A DNA stretch of 64,000 nucleotides from NCBI RefSeq assembly GCF_029239295.1, contig NZ_JAQZBC010000001.1, positions 186,001-250,000 of the forward strand, written 5' to 3'. The position numbers were made by a program, and so were the translations under genes. The notes under the pieces are model-generated. The model worked only from the letters and a program-made list of their open reading frames with translations, ran no database searches and had not been told where the DNA came from. Position 1 is the stretch's first letter; the number at the start of each line of letters is the position of its first letter. This stretch comes from Sphingomonas sp. (lineage in GTDB: Bacteria; Pseudomonadota; Alphaproteobacteria; Sphingomonadales; Sphingomonadaceae). Positions 26,154 to 35,600 of the stretch are shown here, piece after piece.

Positions 26154-26220
26154 GTATGTTGCGGACTTCATACCCGCTTGCACACGGTCACAACCGAGTC
26201 TAGGGAGAAGAAGTATGAAG
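26154..26220. promoter_or_regulatory. Operator-like repeats in the divergent control region
   Basis: GTATG (26154-26158) and CATAC (26169-26173) form an inverted pair. CTTCATAC (26166-26173) is repeated inverted as GTATGAAG (26213-26220). They lie between the putative regulator (minus) and the HTH gene at 26243 (plus). This fits shared operators of a lysogeny-style switch, but no binding data exist here. Confidence 0.4.
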
Positions 26221-26242
26221 CGTACTACATAGGAGCGCTAGC

Positions 26243-26422
26243 ATGACCCTGGCGGATGACATGATCAGCGGCGCTAAGGATGCCGCCCGCTACACCGGGC
26301 TTTCCGTTCGGGAGATCTACACTCTGGCGGATAAGGGACGGGTGCCGGTGGTTCGGAAAGGTCGCCGCCTCTATTTCAGAAAGAGCGAGCTGGACCGCGC
26401 GTTCGCGTCGCCGGCGGCCTGA
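26243..26422 (+). CDS. Excisionase-like HTH_17 protein, 59 residues
   Basis: A short frame with AGGAG at good spacing before ATG 26243. The product has the excisionase/HTH_17 layout: AARYTGLSVREIYTLADKGRVPVV, then RKGRRLYFRKSELDRAF. Such proteins bind DNA as directionality factors or activators in mobile elements. It is the first plus-strand gene after the control region and is followed 8 bases later by a second HTH gene. Confidence 0.75.
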   Translation: MTLADDMISGAKDAARYTGLSVREIYTLADKGRVPVVRKGRRLYFRKSELDRAFASPAA

Positions 26423-26430
26423 GCCGGACT

Positions 26431-26661
26431 ATGGGAAGGGCACCAGCACCACAGCCGTCCTTGGAGGCGTTGCTAACGCCAAGCGCGCTGGCGGCTACGC
26501 TCGGTGGCTTGTCGGAACAGACGCTCGCGAATTGGAGATACACCGGCATCGGTGGGCCGCGATTTTGCAAGATCGGCAAGCGGATCCTCTACGATCCGGC
26601 TGACGTTCGCGCCTGGCTCGAGAGCCGCAAGGCGGGTTCGACAAGCGAGCCGCGCCCATGA
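26431..26661 (+). CDS. Second excisionase-like HTH protein
   Basis: The 76-residue protein contains LTPSALAATLGGLSEQTLANWRYTG, then GPRFCKIGKRILYDPADVRAWLESR, a typical HTH_17 unit with the wing GKRILY. Two different proteins of this kind in tandem are unusual; one may drive excision and the other transcription. Its stop overlaps the next gene by 4 bases. Confidence 0.75.
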   Translation: MGRAPAPQPSLEALLTPSALAATLGGLSEQTLANWRYTGIGGPRFCKIGKRILYDPADVRAWLESRKAGSTSEPRP

Positions 26662-26876
26662 CCGCACGCCTCCGCCACGACCCGCCCAGCAGGCCGGCGC
26701 CGCGCACCATGCGCGTGACCAGCGTGCTGATCCAGCCAGAGGCCTTCGGCTGCAGGTTCGACGTCATCGCGCCTCGCGCCTCGGACTGCGCTGAATTCGA
26801 CACGATCGGGGAGGCAAGGGCGCACGCGGACGCGATCGCCGCCGCGCAGGGCCTGCTCGTAGAGGAGCGCTCCTGA
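26658..26876 (+). CDS. Small protein, 72 residues
   Basis: ATG 26658 overlaps the preceding stop. After a basic N-terminus (MTARLRHDPPSRPAP) comes a compact beta-alpha unit (VTSVLIQPEAFGCRFDVIAP then FDTIGEARAHADAIAA). No family is recognised. It is part of an unbroken chain of coupled genes to 28053. Confidence 0.6.
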   Translation: MTARLRHDPPSRPAPRTMRVTSVLIQPEAFGCRFDVIAPRASDCAEFDTIGEARAHADAIAAAQGLLVEERS

Positions 26877-27088
26877 TGGATCACGACCCGGCTGCCGTTC
26901 GATCGGCCGCGCTCGACCTGATCATCTATGCCGACCTCACTGCGAAGGAGGGCAGCTTCTGCGGCCAGATCGCCTTTGACACCAAGCCGCTCAGCGATCG
27001 CCAGGAGCGCTGGCTTCGCATCCTTCTCGATCGTCACAATCTGGCGCCGCTGAACCATTCTTCGAGATCCACAGGTGCCCGAGCATGA
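26876..27088 (+). CDS. Small protein, 70 residues
   Basis: ATG 26876 shares a base with the preceding TGA. The product includes GSFCGQIAFDTKPLSDRQERW and LLDRHNLAPL. The spacing of DRQERWLRIL resembles short helical adaptors of phage replication modules, but no family can be named. Its stop overlaps the next gene by 4 bases. Confidence 0.6.
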   Translation: MDHDPAAVRSAALDLIIYADLTAKEGSFCGQIAFDTKPLSDRQERWLRILLDRHNLAPLNHSSRSTGARA

Positions 27089-28053
27089 GCGCTGATCTGC
27101 CCGCGCCGCTGACGACGCCGGACTGCAACGTCCAGAGCTTCCCATACATGCCGCTCCACGTCGCTAAGCTGCGCGACAGCGACATGGCCGCTGAGGAAGA
27201 ACCAGAGGCTTGCTGGTACAATGTGCTGCTGTGCTCGGCGGCTTGGCACCAAATCCCCGCGGCTAGTCTGCCGAACAACGATGCGGTGCTGATGCGCCTG
27301 ATCGGGCTCGGTCGCGATCTGAAAACGTGGAAGAAGCACAGGCGCGGGGCGCTTCGCGGCTTCGTGCTTTGCAGCGATGATCGGTACTATCATCCTTTCG
27401 TCGCCGACTTAGCGCTGACAGCTTGGGCAAGCCGAAATGCTTCCGAAACCGAGCGATCTGCAGCGGCTGAGCGTCAGGCGAGATGGCGTGAGGAGCAGCA
27501 GCGAATGTCTGCGCGCCTGCGTGAACTCGGGATCAAGCCGCCGGCCAAGGCTAGCAAGGCGGTCCTGTCAGAACTGCTGCGCGAGCACGATCCGGACTGG
27601 AGCGGCGCGATTAGCAAGCAAGACCGTGACGCGGTTCGTAACGTTGCGAACGTTACGCGCGTAACGCAGACCGTAACGGCCGTAATGCCTAATAACAGAG
27701 ACAGAACTAAACATAACGGAACTGAACAGATAGACGACGCTGACGCGGACGACGCGCGCGCGGGCGCGCATGCGAGGCGGGCGTTGGCAAACTTGGCAGC
27801 TGAGATCTGCCAAACGGCTGGAATCCGCAACCAGAGCAGGCACGAACAGGGGAAGAACGAGGCGATCGTGGCGCGATGGCTGTCGCAGGGTCACCGCCTC
27901 GACGACATTCTCGCGGCGATCAGCGAGGCGCTGCACTATGCGCGGACGACGCCGCAGAGCCTCAATTTCTTCGAGAACCCGATAGCGCAACTCGCGCACG
28001 CCTCGCGGGCAGACGACATGCCTAGGCCTAGCGTTGACGGAGACGCGGCATGA
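27085..28053 (+). CDS. DUF1376 (YdaU-like) phage replication-associated protein
   Basis: The protein has 322 residues. The N-terminal third (FPYMPLHVAKLRDSDMAAEE, ACWYNVLLCSAAWHQIPAASL, GALRGFVLCSDDRYYHPF) matches the DUF1376 pattern found in phage replication initiators. A charged linker with KQDRDAVRNVANVTRVTQTV follows, then a helical domain (RRALANLAAEICQTAG through RWLSQGHRLDDILAAI). It probably takes part in replication initiation of the element, perhaps with the HTH proteins. No primase or helicase motif is present. Confidence 0.72.
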   Translation: MSADLPAPLTTPDCNVQSFPYMPLHVAKLRDSDMAAEEEPEACWYNVLLCSAAWHQIPAASLPNNDAVLMRLIGLGRDLKTWKKHRRGALRGFVLCSDDRYYHPFVADLALTAWASRNASETERSAAAERQARWREEQQRMSARLRELGIKPPAKASKAVLSELLREHDPDWSGAISKQDRDAVRNVANVTRVTQTVTAVMPNNRDRTKHNGTEQIDDADADDARAGAHARRALANLAAEICQTAGIRNQSRHEQGKNEAIVARWLSQGHRLDDILAAISEALHYARTTPQSLNFFENPIAQLAHASRADDMPRPSVDGDAA

Positions 28054-28358
28054 TCGACGACGCGCGCCGTGACCAGATCCAGGCAGCAGTCGGCGCTGCG
28101 ATTGTTGATGCGGCCACCCTCGTCAATGCTGAAGGCCAGCGAGCCATCATCGACACCGCGGCAACGGTCGACGCCCTCGTCAACGTCATCGCCTCGTTGA
28201 TGGCCCCGTCCGCCGAACTCGTAATGCCACGCTCCCGCCGCGCCTTCGGCGAAGCGATGGGAAAGGTGGTGACGAGCCGCATTGCCGCCGCTCAGCGCCA
28301 TTTCGCGGCCGTTGGCGCAACCTCCAGCATCCTCTCGCCCCAGCCGACGGAGCATTGA
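28050..28358 (+). CDS. Small Ala-rich protein, 102 residues
   Basis: ATG 28050 overlaps the DUF1376 stop (ATGA). The sequence is Ala/Val/Ile-rich and helical (QAAVGAAIVDAATLVNAEGQ, ATVDALVNVIASLMAP). There is no signal peptide. Function unknown. Confidence 0.6.
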   Translation: MIDDARRDQIQAAVGAAIVDAATLVNAEGQRAIIDTAATVDALVNVIASLMAPSAELVMPRSRRAFGEAMGKVVTSRIAAAQRHFAAVGATSSILSPQPTEH

Positions 28359-28360
28359 CC

Positions 28361-28810
28361 ATGCCAGCCCCTTCACTTCACCGCATCACCAAGCACCTGT
28401 TCGCCAAGACTGGCATAGAACCAGGTGAATTCGTGGCGAGCCAGACCGGCGCAGGTCCGAAGACGATCGGTCGGCGGTTCGCCCATCTAAGGCTGGGCCG
28501 GGATCTGCCCGCAGCCGCCGTCGGCAAGTCGCCGGCAATCGCACGCGCAGCGGCCCTAAAGCCGGCTGTCAGCGCCGCCGGGCTCGCGCAACGGGCGCAC
28601 GCTCGCACCAAAGCGGTATTCGCGTCGGAGGCGAGCAGGGGGCGTGAACGCCAGGCGGCGGCGATGATCCACGCCAGCATGTCGGCCCGCGAGATCGTAG
28701 AGCTCCTCGGCACCCAGCCGCTCGACAACGGCATGTCGGCAGAGAGCGGGGCAGACGCAGCGAACCCGATGCTGGCGGCACTGCTGCGCGCTGGTGGGAA
28801 GCCGCTGTGA
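28361..28810 (+). CDS. Small basic protein, unrecognised
   Basis: The 149-residue protein starts at ATG 28361, two bases after the preceding stop. The N-terminal half is basic (ITKHLFAKTGIEPGEFVASQ, TIGRRFAHLRLGRD). The C-terminal part has SAREIVELLGTQPLDNG, a short helix-turn-helix-like stretch. It may bind DNA, but no family is recognised. Confidence 0.55.
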   Translation: MPAPSLHRITKHLFAKTGIEPGEFVASQTGAGPKTIGRRFAHLRLGRDLPAAAVGKSPAIARAAALKPAVSAAGLAQRAHARTKAVFASEASRGRERQAAAMIHASMSAREIVELLGTQPLDNGMSAESGADAANPMLAALLRAGGKPL

Positions 28811-29361
28811 TCGACGCCGACCGCCCCGACCTCGTTGCGCTCGCGATCATCTTCTCGGTAACCGACGCTGAGCTGGTCGCCGCTCAGGCGCACCGCGACC
28901 TGATCGCCAGCACCACCCGGCAGCTCGCCCGCATCGCCGCCGCTGGTCCGGTCACCGACGCGCTGGCGGACTCGGTTGAGGCGACAGTTAAACGCTTCGA
29001 CCAAGCCTCCGGTGGTCCGGTGCTGATCGACGTCACCGCCGCCGAGCCGAACCTGCGGGTGGTGCGCGCGCTACAGGCTGGGCAACGCGCCTATGAGACC
29101 ACCCGCGATCGCATGCTCGAGATTATCGAGGCATGGGAGCCACCGTTGCTGGCGCTCGCGGCAGCCCTGGCGTTCGAGATGGAGGCGGAAACGTCGCTGC
29201 TTAAGCGGTTTACGCTCGCCGCCACGATCGCCGGCGTTGATCCGGAAGGCGAGGACCAGATCGCAGTCACGCGGGCCTTTGCGCGGTTCCTGATTGGTGA
29301 ACCGATCGACGGCTCGATCGCGTCGCTTACTGCGCGCTCGGAAAGGCTCGCCGGTGCGTGA
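28807..29361 (+). CDS. Helical protein of 184 residues
   Basis: It starts at GTG 28807 overlapping the previous stop. The sequence is mostly amphipathic helix with VTDAELVAAQAHRDLIASTT and a hydrophobic centre (PPLLALAAALAFEMEAE). No known motif. It continues the coupled chain of small island genes. Confidence 0.55.
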   Translation: MIDADRPDLVALAIIFSVTDAELVAAQAHRDLIASTTRQLARIAAAGPVTDALADSVEATVKRFDQASGGPVLIDVTAAEPNLRVVRALQAGQRAYETTRDRMLEIIEAWEPPLLALAAALAFEMEAETSLLKRFTLAATIAGVDPEGEDQIAVTRAFARFLIGEPIDGSIASLTARSERLAGA

Positions 29362-29494
29362 CGCCAACGCTGCTGCGCTCGCCCGTCGCGCTGACGCCGC
29401 CAGGATCCGGCGCAACGCGCTGACCGCGGTGGCGCGCGATGGTCAGCTCCGCGCTTCGGCGCGCATTCTCACCACCCCGATCACCAGCCGCTGA
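29354..29494 (+). CDS. Very small basic protein, 46 residues
   Basis: GTG 29354 overlaps the preceding stop by 8 bases. The product is rich in Arg and Ala (ALARRADAARIRRNALTAVA). It fills the gap before the next gene and continues the pattern of overlapping starts, which supports it. No function is recognised. Confidence 0.4.
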   Translation: MRDANAAALARRADAARIRRNALTAVARDGQLRASARILTTPITSR

Positions 29495-29501
29495 GGAAGC
29501 C

Positions 29502-30281
29502 ATGATCATCGAACACGAACTCACCGCCGCGCTCGACCAGGTGCGTGCAAACCTCTCCGCAATCGACCTCGACGCATGCCGCCGTGCCTCCGCGGATATC
29601 GAGCGTCAACGGCAGCACATTGATCGGACCGAGACCGACGCCCGCGCCCGGGGCGACGAGCTTCGGCCGGTGGTGAACGAGATCGAGCGCGTCGGCGCCG
29701 AGCGATACGATGAACGAAGCGGGTCGAGCGCGTTCCATGCCCTGCTGCGCGGCGAGCTGGATAAGCGTCCGACTGGTGCAGAGCTGCTGCGCGAATACCG
29801 GAAGCTGATGACCGCACTCGGCGGCGCGTCGTCTGCGAGGGAAGCGTTGGGCAGCGCGGAGCGGCAAGGGCGTGAGGACGCCCGGGCCGCCATCGCCGCT
29901 GCGATGAAGCCACTCGACGTTCTGGCGAACGAGGTGGCGGTGCGCCTGGTCGACGAGTTCCGCCAATCGTTCGCGCTGCTCCGCACCGCAAAGGCGCTGG
30001 CGCAGCGTCGCGCGCCTGAGCACATTAACGAGGCCGCATCGGCGCTGCGACATCAGCTGGGCACCGTAGAGGCGCCGCCGGCGATCACTGGAGCGCTCGA
30101 GGAGTTCGGGGAGCTGTTTGCGCTGGCGAACGTCGCCGTGCCGACGGTGATTGGTATCCAGGCGCCGGTACCCGACTATGCGCTGATCAACGCCGCCGCC
30201 GGTCGGATCTCAGCCGCCGATCGAGCAGCAGAGAGGGCCGAAGCGGAGCGAGCAGCTGCCGCACGCGAACGCGCACAATAA
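29502..30281 (+). CDS. Coiled-coil protein, 259 residues, unrecognised
   Basis: ATG 29502 follows GAGGAAG. The protein is almost entirely helical and highly charged, with heptad-like stretches (ACRRASADIERQRQHIDRTE, AERYDERSGSSAFHALLRG, DRAAERAEAERAAAARERAQ). It resembles scaffold-like or DNA-end proteins only in general composition. It is the last gene of the coupled plus-strand chain. Confidence 0.6.
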   Translation: MIIEHELTAALDQVRANLSAIDLDACRRASADIERQRQHIDRTETDARARGDELRPVVNEIERVGAERYDERSGSSAFHALLRGELDKRPTGAELLREYRKLMTALGGASSAREALGSAERQGREDARAAIAAAMKPLDVLANEVAVRLVDEFRQSFALLRTAKALAQRRAPEHINEAASALRHQLGTVEAPPAITGALEEFGELFALANVAVPTVIGIQAPVPDYALINAAAGRISAADRAAERAEAERAAAARERAQ

Positions 30282-30402
30282 CCGGGATTGGGCGCCTCGC
30301 GCGCCGGCGGCGGGGCTTCGGCCGCCGCTGGCGAGAGCGCGTGGTGACCGGGCCCGCCGGCACGTCCTTTCAGGCGTCGGCGGCCCGAACCTACGAGGAT
30401 CA

Positions 30403-30597
30403 ATGATGTTTCGACGCACTCACCGCTGCCGCTTCCGTGGCGTCACTGCCGACGCGCGCGGCGACGTTGTCTCCTTGTCCTTCGTGACAGGCGATGGCGA
30501 TGACGTGCGGATTATGCTTGCGACCAGCGCTGCGATCGAGCTGCGCGAGAGCCTGGCAGGACTCGCTCAGCCCGGTCGACCCGCGCGCCGTGCTTAG
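30403..30597 (+). CDS. Small beta-rich protein, 64 residues
   Basis: ATG 30403 follows GAGGATCA. The product reads as a small beta barrel (RCRFRGVTADARGDVVSLSF, then DDVRIMLATSAAIELRESL). A 121-base GC-rich hairpin-forming spacer separates it from the previous gene. No family is recognised. Confidence 0.5.
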   Translation: MMFRRTHRCRFRGVTADARGDVVSLSFVTGDGDDVRIMLATSAAIELRESLAGLAQPGRPARRA

Positions 30598-30803
30598 GCC
30601 TGCGCCGGCCGTTCACTTCGAGGGTTAGAAGGCACGAGTACTAGTCAGACGCGCGCATCTGCGTTCGCGGTTTTACCGTTCTGGCTGGCCTGTTATCAAC
30701 CAAACCACCGGGCGCGACTTATTCCTCCATGATGAAGCACTCTCGACAGGTTCTATTTCATATATAACAGGGACTTGTTCCAAACGGGGTGGGGAGGATC
30801 CTG

Positions 30804-31634
30804 GTGAATGCTCGCTTTTGGGCTGTCCTTTTGGTCGTCATGTTCTTCGGCTGGGGTATGTATGCAGACTACAGCCTCGAAATAGCTCGCTTCTTTGTCG
30901 GAGATGAAATTGGCGGCGTCGGATCCGCCGGCGCTTGGGGCGACACGTTCGGCGCTTTCAATGGTTTGGTTTCGTTGGCGGGTGCGGTATTCGTAGTTCG
31001 CACGCTGATGCTTCAACAGTCTGCATTGGCTGAGCAGCAGAAGGCTCTTCGAAGCCAAGCAGACGACGCTCATAGACAGAGATTCGAAGCGACGTTCTTT
31101 GAACTCCTGAGGCTGCTAAGGGAACTTAGAAGCGAACTCAGGTTCACACATTCCCAGGCTTATATCAGACGAGCCAAGAACCCTGAGCTTAAAGCTAAAA
31201 GGTCCCAGGAGAAGCATGGCCTCGACGCTTTGTCGGGTTTCTTGCGAGAGATGAACTTGAATATAGCCGAGACATCCCAAGGCAAAAAGGTTGTCAACCG
31301 ATCGCAGCTGGCGGCAATCTTTGATGAGCTGATGGCAACAAATGTAGAGCGGACCTTCGCACCGTATTTTCGCATGGTATACACCATTCTGAACAGGCTA
31401 AGACACGACAATGTGATTTCCAATCGCGAAAAGGAGAATTATTCGCGTCTTCTACGATCTCAACTAACTAATAGCGAACTCCTCGCACTAGCCCATAATT
31501 CCTTCACGCCAAGGTCGGCTGATCTGGAGGAGCTAATAAACCAGTTCAGGCTTCTCAAGTATATGCCTGCCTCTCTTAACCGAACACGGCTGGAGCAATT
31601 GTACGATCCTATTGCCTTCCAGGCGCGCGACTAA
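30804..31634 (+). CDS. Putative phage abortive-infection protein, AbiC/PutAbiC type
   Basis: The protein has about 276 residues from GTG 30804 (GGAGG at 6-7 bases); GTG 30789 is an alternative start. Two membrane helices (FWAVLLVVMFFGWGMYA; FNGLVSLAGAVFVVRTLML) are joined by WGDTFGAF. A helical cytoplasmic part follows with QRFEATFFELLRLLREL and YFRMVYTILNRL. This is the PutAbiC layout. Its base composition is clearly less GC-rich than its neighbours, a sign of separate transfer. Family members are linked to abortive infection; the trigger here is unknown. Confidence 0.72.
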   Translation: MNARFWAVLLVVMFFGWGMYADYSLEIARFFVGDEIGGVGSAGAWGDTFGAFNGLVSLAGAVFVVRTLMLQQSALAEQQKALRSQADDAHRQRFEATFFELLRLLRELRSELRFTHSQAYIRRAKNPELKAKRSQEKHGLDALSGFLREMNLNIAETSQGKKVVNRSQLAAIFDELMATNVERTFAPYFRMVYTILNRLRHDNVISNREKENYSRLLRSQLTNSELLALAHNSFTPRSADLEELINQFRLLKYMPASLNRTRLEQLYDPIAFQARD

Positions 31635-31802
31635 CAGGCCATCGTAAAACCAATCGGGTACGACATATCTCTAATGAAATAGAATTATCCTTAAGCTTCT
31701 CGTTGATCACACCTGAGACCGCCAGCGCCGCTTCGAGCTGTATTCGATCCTAACCTTCATTGCGTCCAGCAGTACAATCTCCGCCCATTTATAGGCGTCG
31801 GT

Positions 31803-32273
31803 TCAGCGAATCATCGAGCCTGGGCATGTGCGAGCGACCCGCAGCCCATTTTCCCAGTTGGCCTTGTAGAGCGCTTCGCCATGCTCGAGCTGCCAGCAGC
31901 TCAGATCACCCTTCGCGCCAGCCACGCGCGCCAGGGTTCGCCCGTAATGGTCCTCGCCGACGCGATCGATCGTTAGCGGCCCGCGCAGCGCATCGCCGAG
32001 GCTGGCGGTCGACGCATATGGGTCACCGGGCGCGCAAATTCTATCGCGGCGGCAATGACCCGGCATCTCCGGTGCGTCGATCGCGAGCAGCCTGATACGC
32101 TCGTCACCGCATCTGATCTTGTCACCATCAGTGACGGTGCAACCGGGAAGCGGCTCGGCATACCCGCCGGCCGCGGCAGCGCGAGAAGGCAGCAGGGCAG
32201 GCGCAACGCCGAACACCGCCCCGATCAGAGCGGCGCCCGACAGCACCAGGACTGGCATGCCCGTCCAGCGCAC
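31803..32273 (-). CDS. Membrane-anchored thermonuclease-like (SNase) protein
   Basis: The nuclease part (GCTVTDGDKIRCGDERIRLLAI, APEMPG, DHYGRTLARV, LEHGEALYKANW) has the SNase fold with Asp in TDGD, Arg in RIRL, Asp in IDAPE and Arg in YGRTLA. A hydrophobic anchor or signal (MPVLVLSGAALIGAVFGVAP) precedes it. The frame is open to 32453, but only GTG 32273 or ATG 32258 places the anchor at the N-terminus. Four extra cysteines suggest disulfides and hence a periplasmic location. It lies between AbiC and the SIR2 gene. Confidence 0.7.
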   Translation of the reverse strand: MRWTGMPVLVLSGAALIGAVFGVAPALLPSRAAAAGGYAEPLPGCTVTDGDKIRCGDERIRLLAIDAPEMPGHCRRDRICAPGDPYASTASLGDALRGPLTIDRVGEDHYGRTLARVAGAKGDLSCWQLEHGEALYKANWENGLRVARTCPGSMIR

Positions 32274-32629
32274 CGCGCGACGTCGGCGACGCGGCTCCAG
32301 TCTCTGCTGCCGATGGCTGCCGCCGTTTTCGCATTTCTTGCCTGCTCCTAGCCAATCTGGCCGGTTCTGCCGCGGATCTGGTGATCGAGTGACTAACGCT
32401 AACCTTTTGGGGCCATCCACAGGCAAAAAATGCGGTTGCTGGCCGCTTACCATCTCGATCCCGCCACCTAGGACCCGTCACAAGTATACCCGGGCGTAGG
32501 CGCTTGGCATCGACACAGCGCCTCTTCGTAGTTCCAGGCTCACGCACACCCTTGGTTTCGTGACGGGCCAGTGGCCCTGCAATCGACTGTATGGGCCTGT
32601 CGGCTAATCGGTGCCGCCTTCCGAAGAAG
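32274..32629. other. Gap between nuclease and SIR2 gene
   Basis: No gene is supported. A small hairpin GGGCC/GGCCC lies near 32565-32577, downstream of the SIR2 gene on its strand, and may end that transcript. The frames present are shadows of the nuclease leader. Confidence 0.4.
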
Positions 32630-35600
32630 TCATCGATTAAGATCCGCCGCTATCCACCGCACGACCCGCTGTTCGGCCGTCTGCTCATCCGGGATGTGCT
32701 GCCCCGCCGTATTTGTCAGCGCGAGGCGTTCGGCATGCGCCGCCACCATATCTGCACGATCCGGCGAAATGCGCGACCATTTGGCCGTCGCTGCGATGAG
32801 GAACGCGGACGCGTCGCCAAATTCGCCTTTCGCTTCCAGCAGCTCGCCAATCCACTCGCGTATGAACGCTTGGTTCTCCACCCCGTAAGCGTTCCGGCTT
32901 TCCTGAGCGAGTGATGCAGACTTTCGGTAGCAGGCCAATGCGGGATCAACCTGACCCATGAAGTGCAGACAACGACCGATGTTGCCATAGAAGGACTCGG
33001 AGCCATCTTCATCAATTGTGCCTGGTTCCGTGACGTCCTCGAGCGAGCGACCCGCTAGGAAGTATCGCAGCGCCGGATCTACCATCCCAGCGTCCCTCTG
33101 AGCCAGCGCCAGGTTGTGTGCGGAGTCAAAAACCGTATCGACGCCACTGGCCTTCTTCAGTGCAACGCCCTCGGAGCCCCACTTGATCGCTGCGTCGTAG
33201 TTCCGATTCCACCAGTGAAGATGACAGCGCATATCGCACAGGTTGATGTAGCGCGCCTCCTTGCCCGACAGCGTCCTCTCATACCGTTCCAGCGCATCGA
33301 ACGCCTCGTCGGTTGCATTGAGGATCGCGAGTGTCCGCACATAGTCGGGGAATACGCTGTCGAAATGCGGCAGCGCGGCCACCTTTGCTAAATCATCCCG
33401 ATCAAAGACCAAGCCGGCGACCCGAGCGAACTCCACCGGCGCTTCGTTCATTGCCGCGGTGTTGATCTCGGCTAAAGATTCGAGCGCTGCATCTGGCCGA
33501 TCAGCGTTGACGTGGAGCTCGGCGCCTTCCAGCCACTGCCTGACTGTTTTGGCGGACGTACGCGGTGACAGAGTGGGCCGCTGCAGATCGAACATCGCGT
33601 TGTAGACCGCGAGGATGGCATCGATGTACCATAAACGCTCCGCCTTTCTATGAGTGCGTCTTACGAACGTTCGAATAAGTGGGTGTAGCTCGTACGCTTC
33701 TGTTTCCTCCTGCCGCTTTACAACTATCAGGTTCAGCGAGCGAAGTTGCGAAACCGCTTTAGAAACTCGGTTGAAGCGAAGACGGGCGCCGAGGTAATCG
33801 GCGATCTGGATCGCAGTTGTAGGCCGCACTGTCTCAGCGAGCACCTGCAAAACGATCTGCTCGCGATCGACGAGCTGGGACCAAATTGATTTCAAAGTCG
33901 CCTCAGGGATGTGTCCTCCATCTGACGCGATATCGTCGAGCAGTTCGCGGACGCGATCGGATCCCGGTCGCCGCGCAATCTGTGCGGCGACTAGATCGAG
34001 CCAGAGTGCGTGACCACCGGTCATCACACGGGCTCTCAGGACGTCGTCGCGGTTGGCAGCCGCCCCGCGGCGCTGGAAGAGCTCAACCGCCTCGTCCTCT
34101 TTAAGGCCTTCAACCCGGTGGCTGAGAACGCGGGCGTCATCGGTCACGATGTTAGGGCGGCACGTGAAGAGTAGGACGGCGGAACTAGTATTTTCTAGCA
34201 ACGTCGACACGAAGTCACCCGCTGCACCGAGCAACAGACCACGCTCTAGATCAACGTAGTGATCGACGTTGTCGAAGACTATCAGCAATTGCAGGTCAAC
34301 GGTCAACTTCGCAAACAATCGCGCGAGCGCCTGCGGCGACTGGCGCGCGAGGTCGGCTGGGAGAACGCCGTCGTCGCCGCCCAGCGCCTCGAGGATGGAA
34401 ACTATGTGATCCTCGAACCTGAAGCTCTGCTCCTTGCAGTCTCGCCAAAGCGCGTGCTCGAAACGCTTGGCCACCTCCGCGCTGCGGAAGAAGGCGCCAG
34501 CTAGAGCGGACTTGCCCTGTCCACCAATGCCGGTGACATATGCGACACGGAAGCGGGCGTTTGTCAGCGTCGCGAGGTTGCCGGTCCTTCCGACATATAC
34601 GTCGATTTCAGGCGGTCGATCTTCCTGCCCAGACGCGGCGGCGAGCCGACGTGAACGAGCTCTCGTAACGTCGGTCGCGGACGGCAACGCGCGCGCGCTC
34701 TCGCTTGGCGGCAGGCCATCGGTCTCCTGGTCCAGATCGCCAGGAATAATCGGCGGAGACGCTGGCTTCGGTACCTGCTCTGACGCCGACACCGCAGTCG
34801 GTTCTTTGCTGATCGAAGCCAAAGCAGCGGGAATCGCGATAGATCCGGTGCCGGAAAGACGCCACTCGTCGGCGAGTGCTGGCAGAAATGAATGGCAATC
34901 AACGCCGCCGTAGAAACCAACACGACCCCGATCGATCCCGGGCGCGAGGAGGTCGACCAGCGCAGGACGAAGGGTGGCAGCCTGGTCACGAACTGTCCAG
35001 ACGACCTCGGGGTAGGAGCTGTCCTCCACCACGACGTCGACTAGAGCCTTCGTGAAAACGTCATCCCAGCCGCCATAGGCGACGACGACAACAGTCTTGT
35101 CACGCAGGAGCTTAGCTAACGATGCTTTTAGCTGCGGCCGTGCTTGGCCGAGCTGCCGCGGCGTGTGAAGCGTGTCGGCGCCGTGCCAGTATCCGTGCAG
35201 ATGAACGACCTGCGTCGCCTCGCCAGTCGACTGCCCGATGTCGCCGTCCCTGTGCAGCATGGTACGGAAAGTGCGTCCGCCTGCCCGCGCCACCGCCACC
35301 GACACCAGAGGGTCGAAGTTGGTGGTCAGCACAGTTCGGCCGAAACGATCGGGCCAGCCAGCGGCAAGATGTCCAAGCGCATCGACACCGGGTGCGAGAT
35401 GCCATCCGGTCACGTCCGCATCGAATAAGCGACAGACTTCCTCTGGTGTTGAAGCGCCGATCTCGTAAGGCGTGGCCGGGCCGTCCGCTGGGATGACGCG
35501 CGCATGCGCGACCGCCTGTCGGATCACGCCATTGACCTCCTGCTGGCCGCGACGGCGCAGGAGGAACTGGAAAGCTGCCTGGTATGGATTCTCTGCCGCT

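Noticed and set aside
32128..32547. Minus-strand 139-residue frame with a good AGGAG before an internal ATG
   Set aside because: It overlaps the thermonuclease gene in another frame and encodes an Arg/Cys-rich shadow; the nuclease frame carries the conserved motifs.
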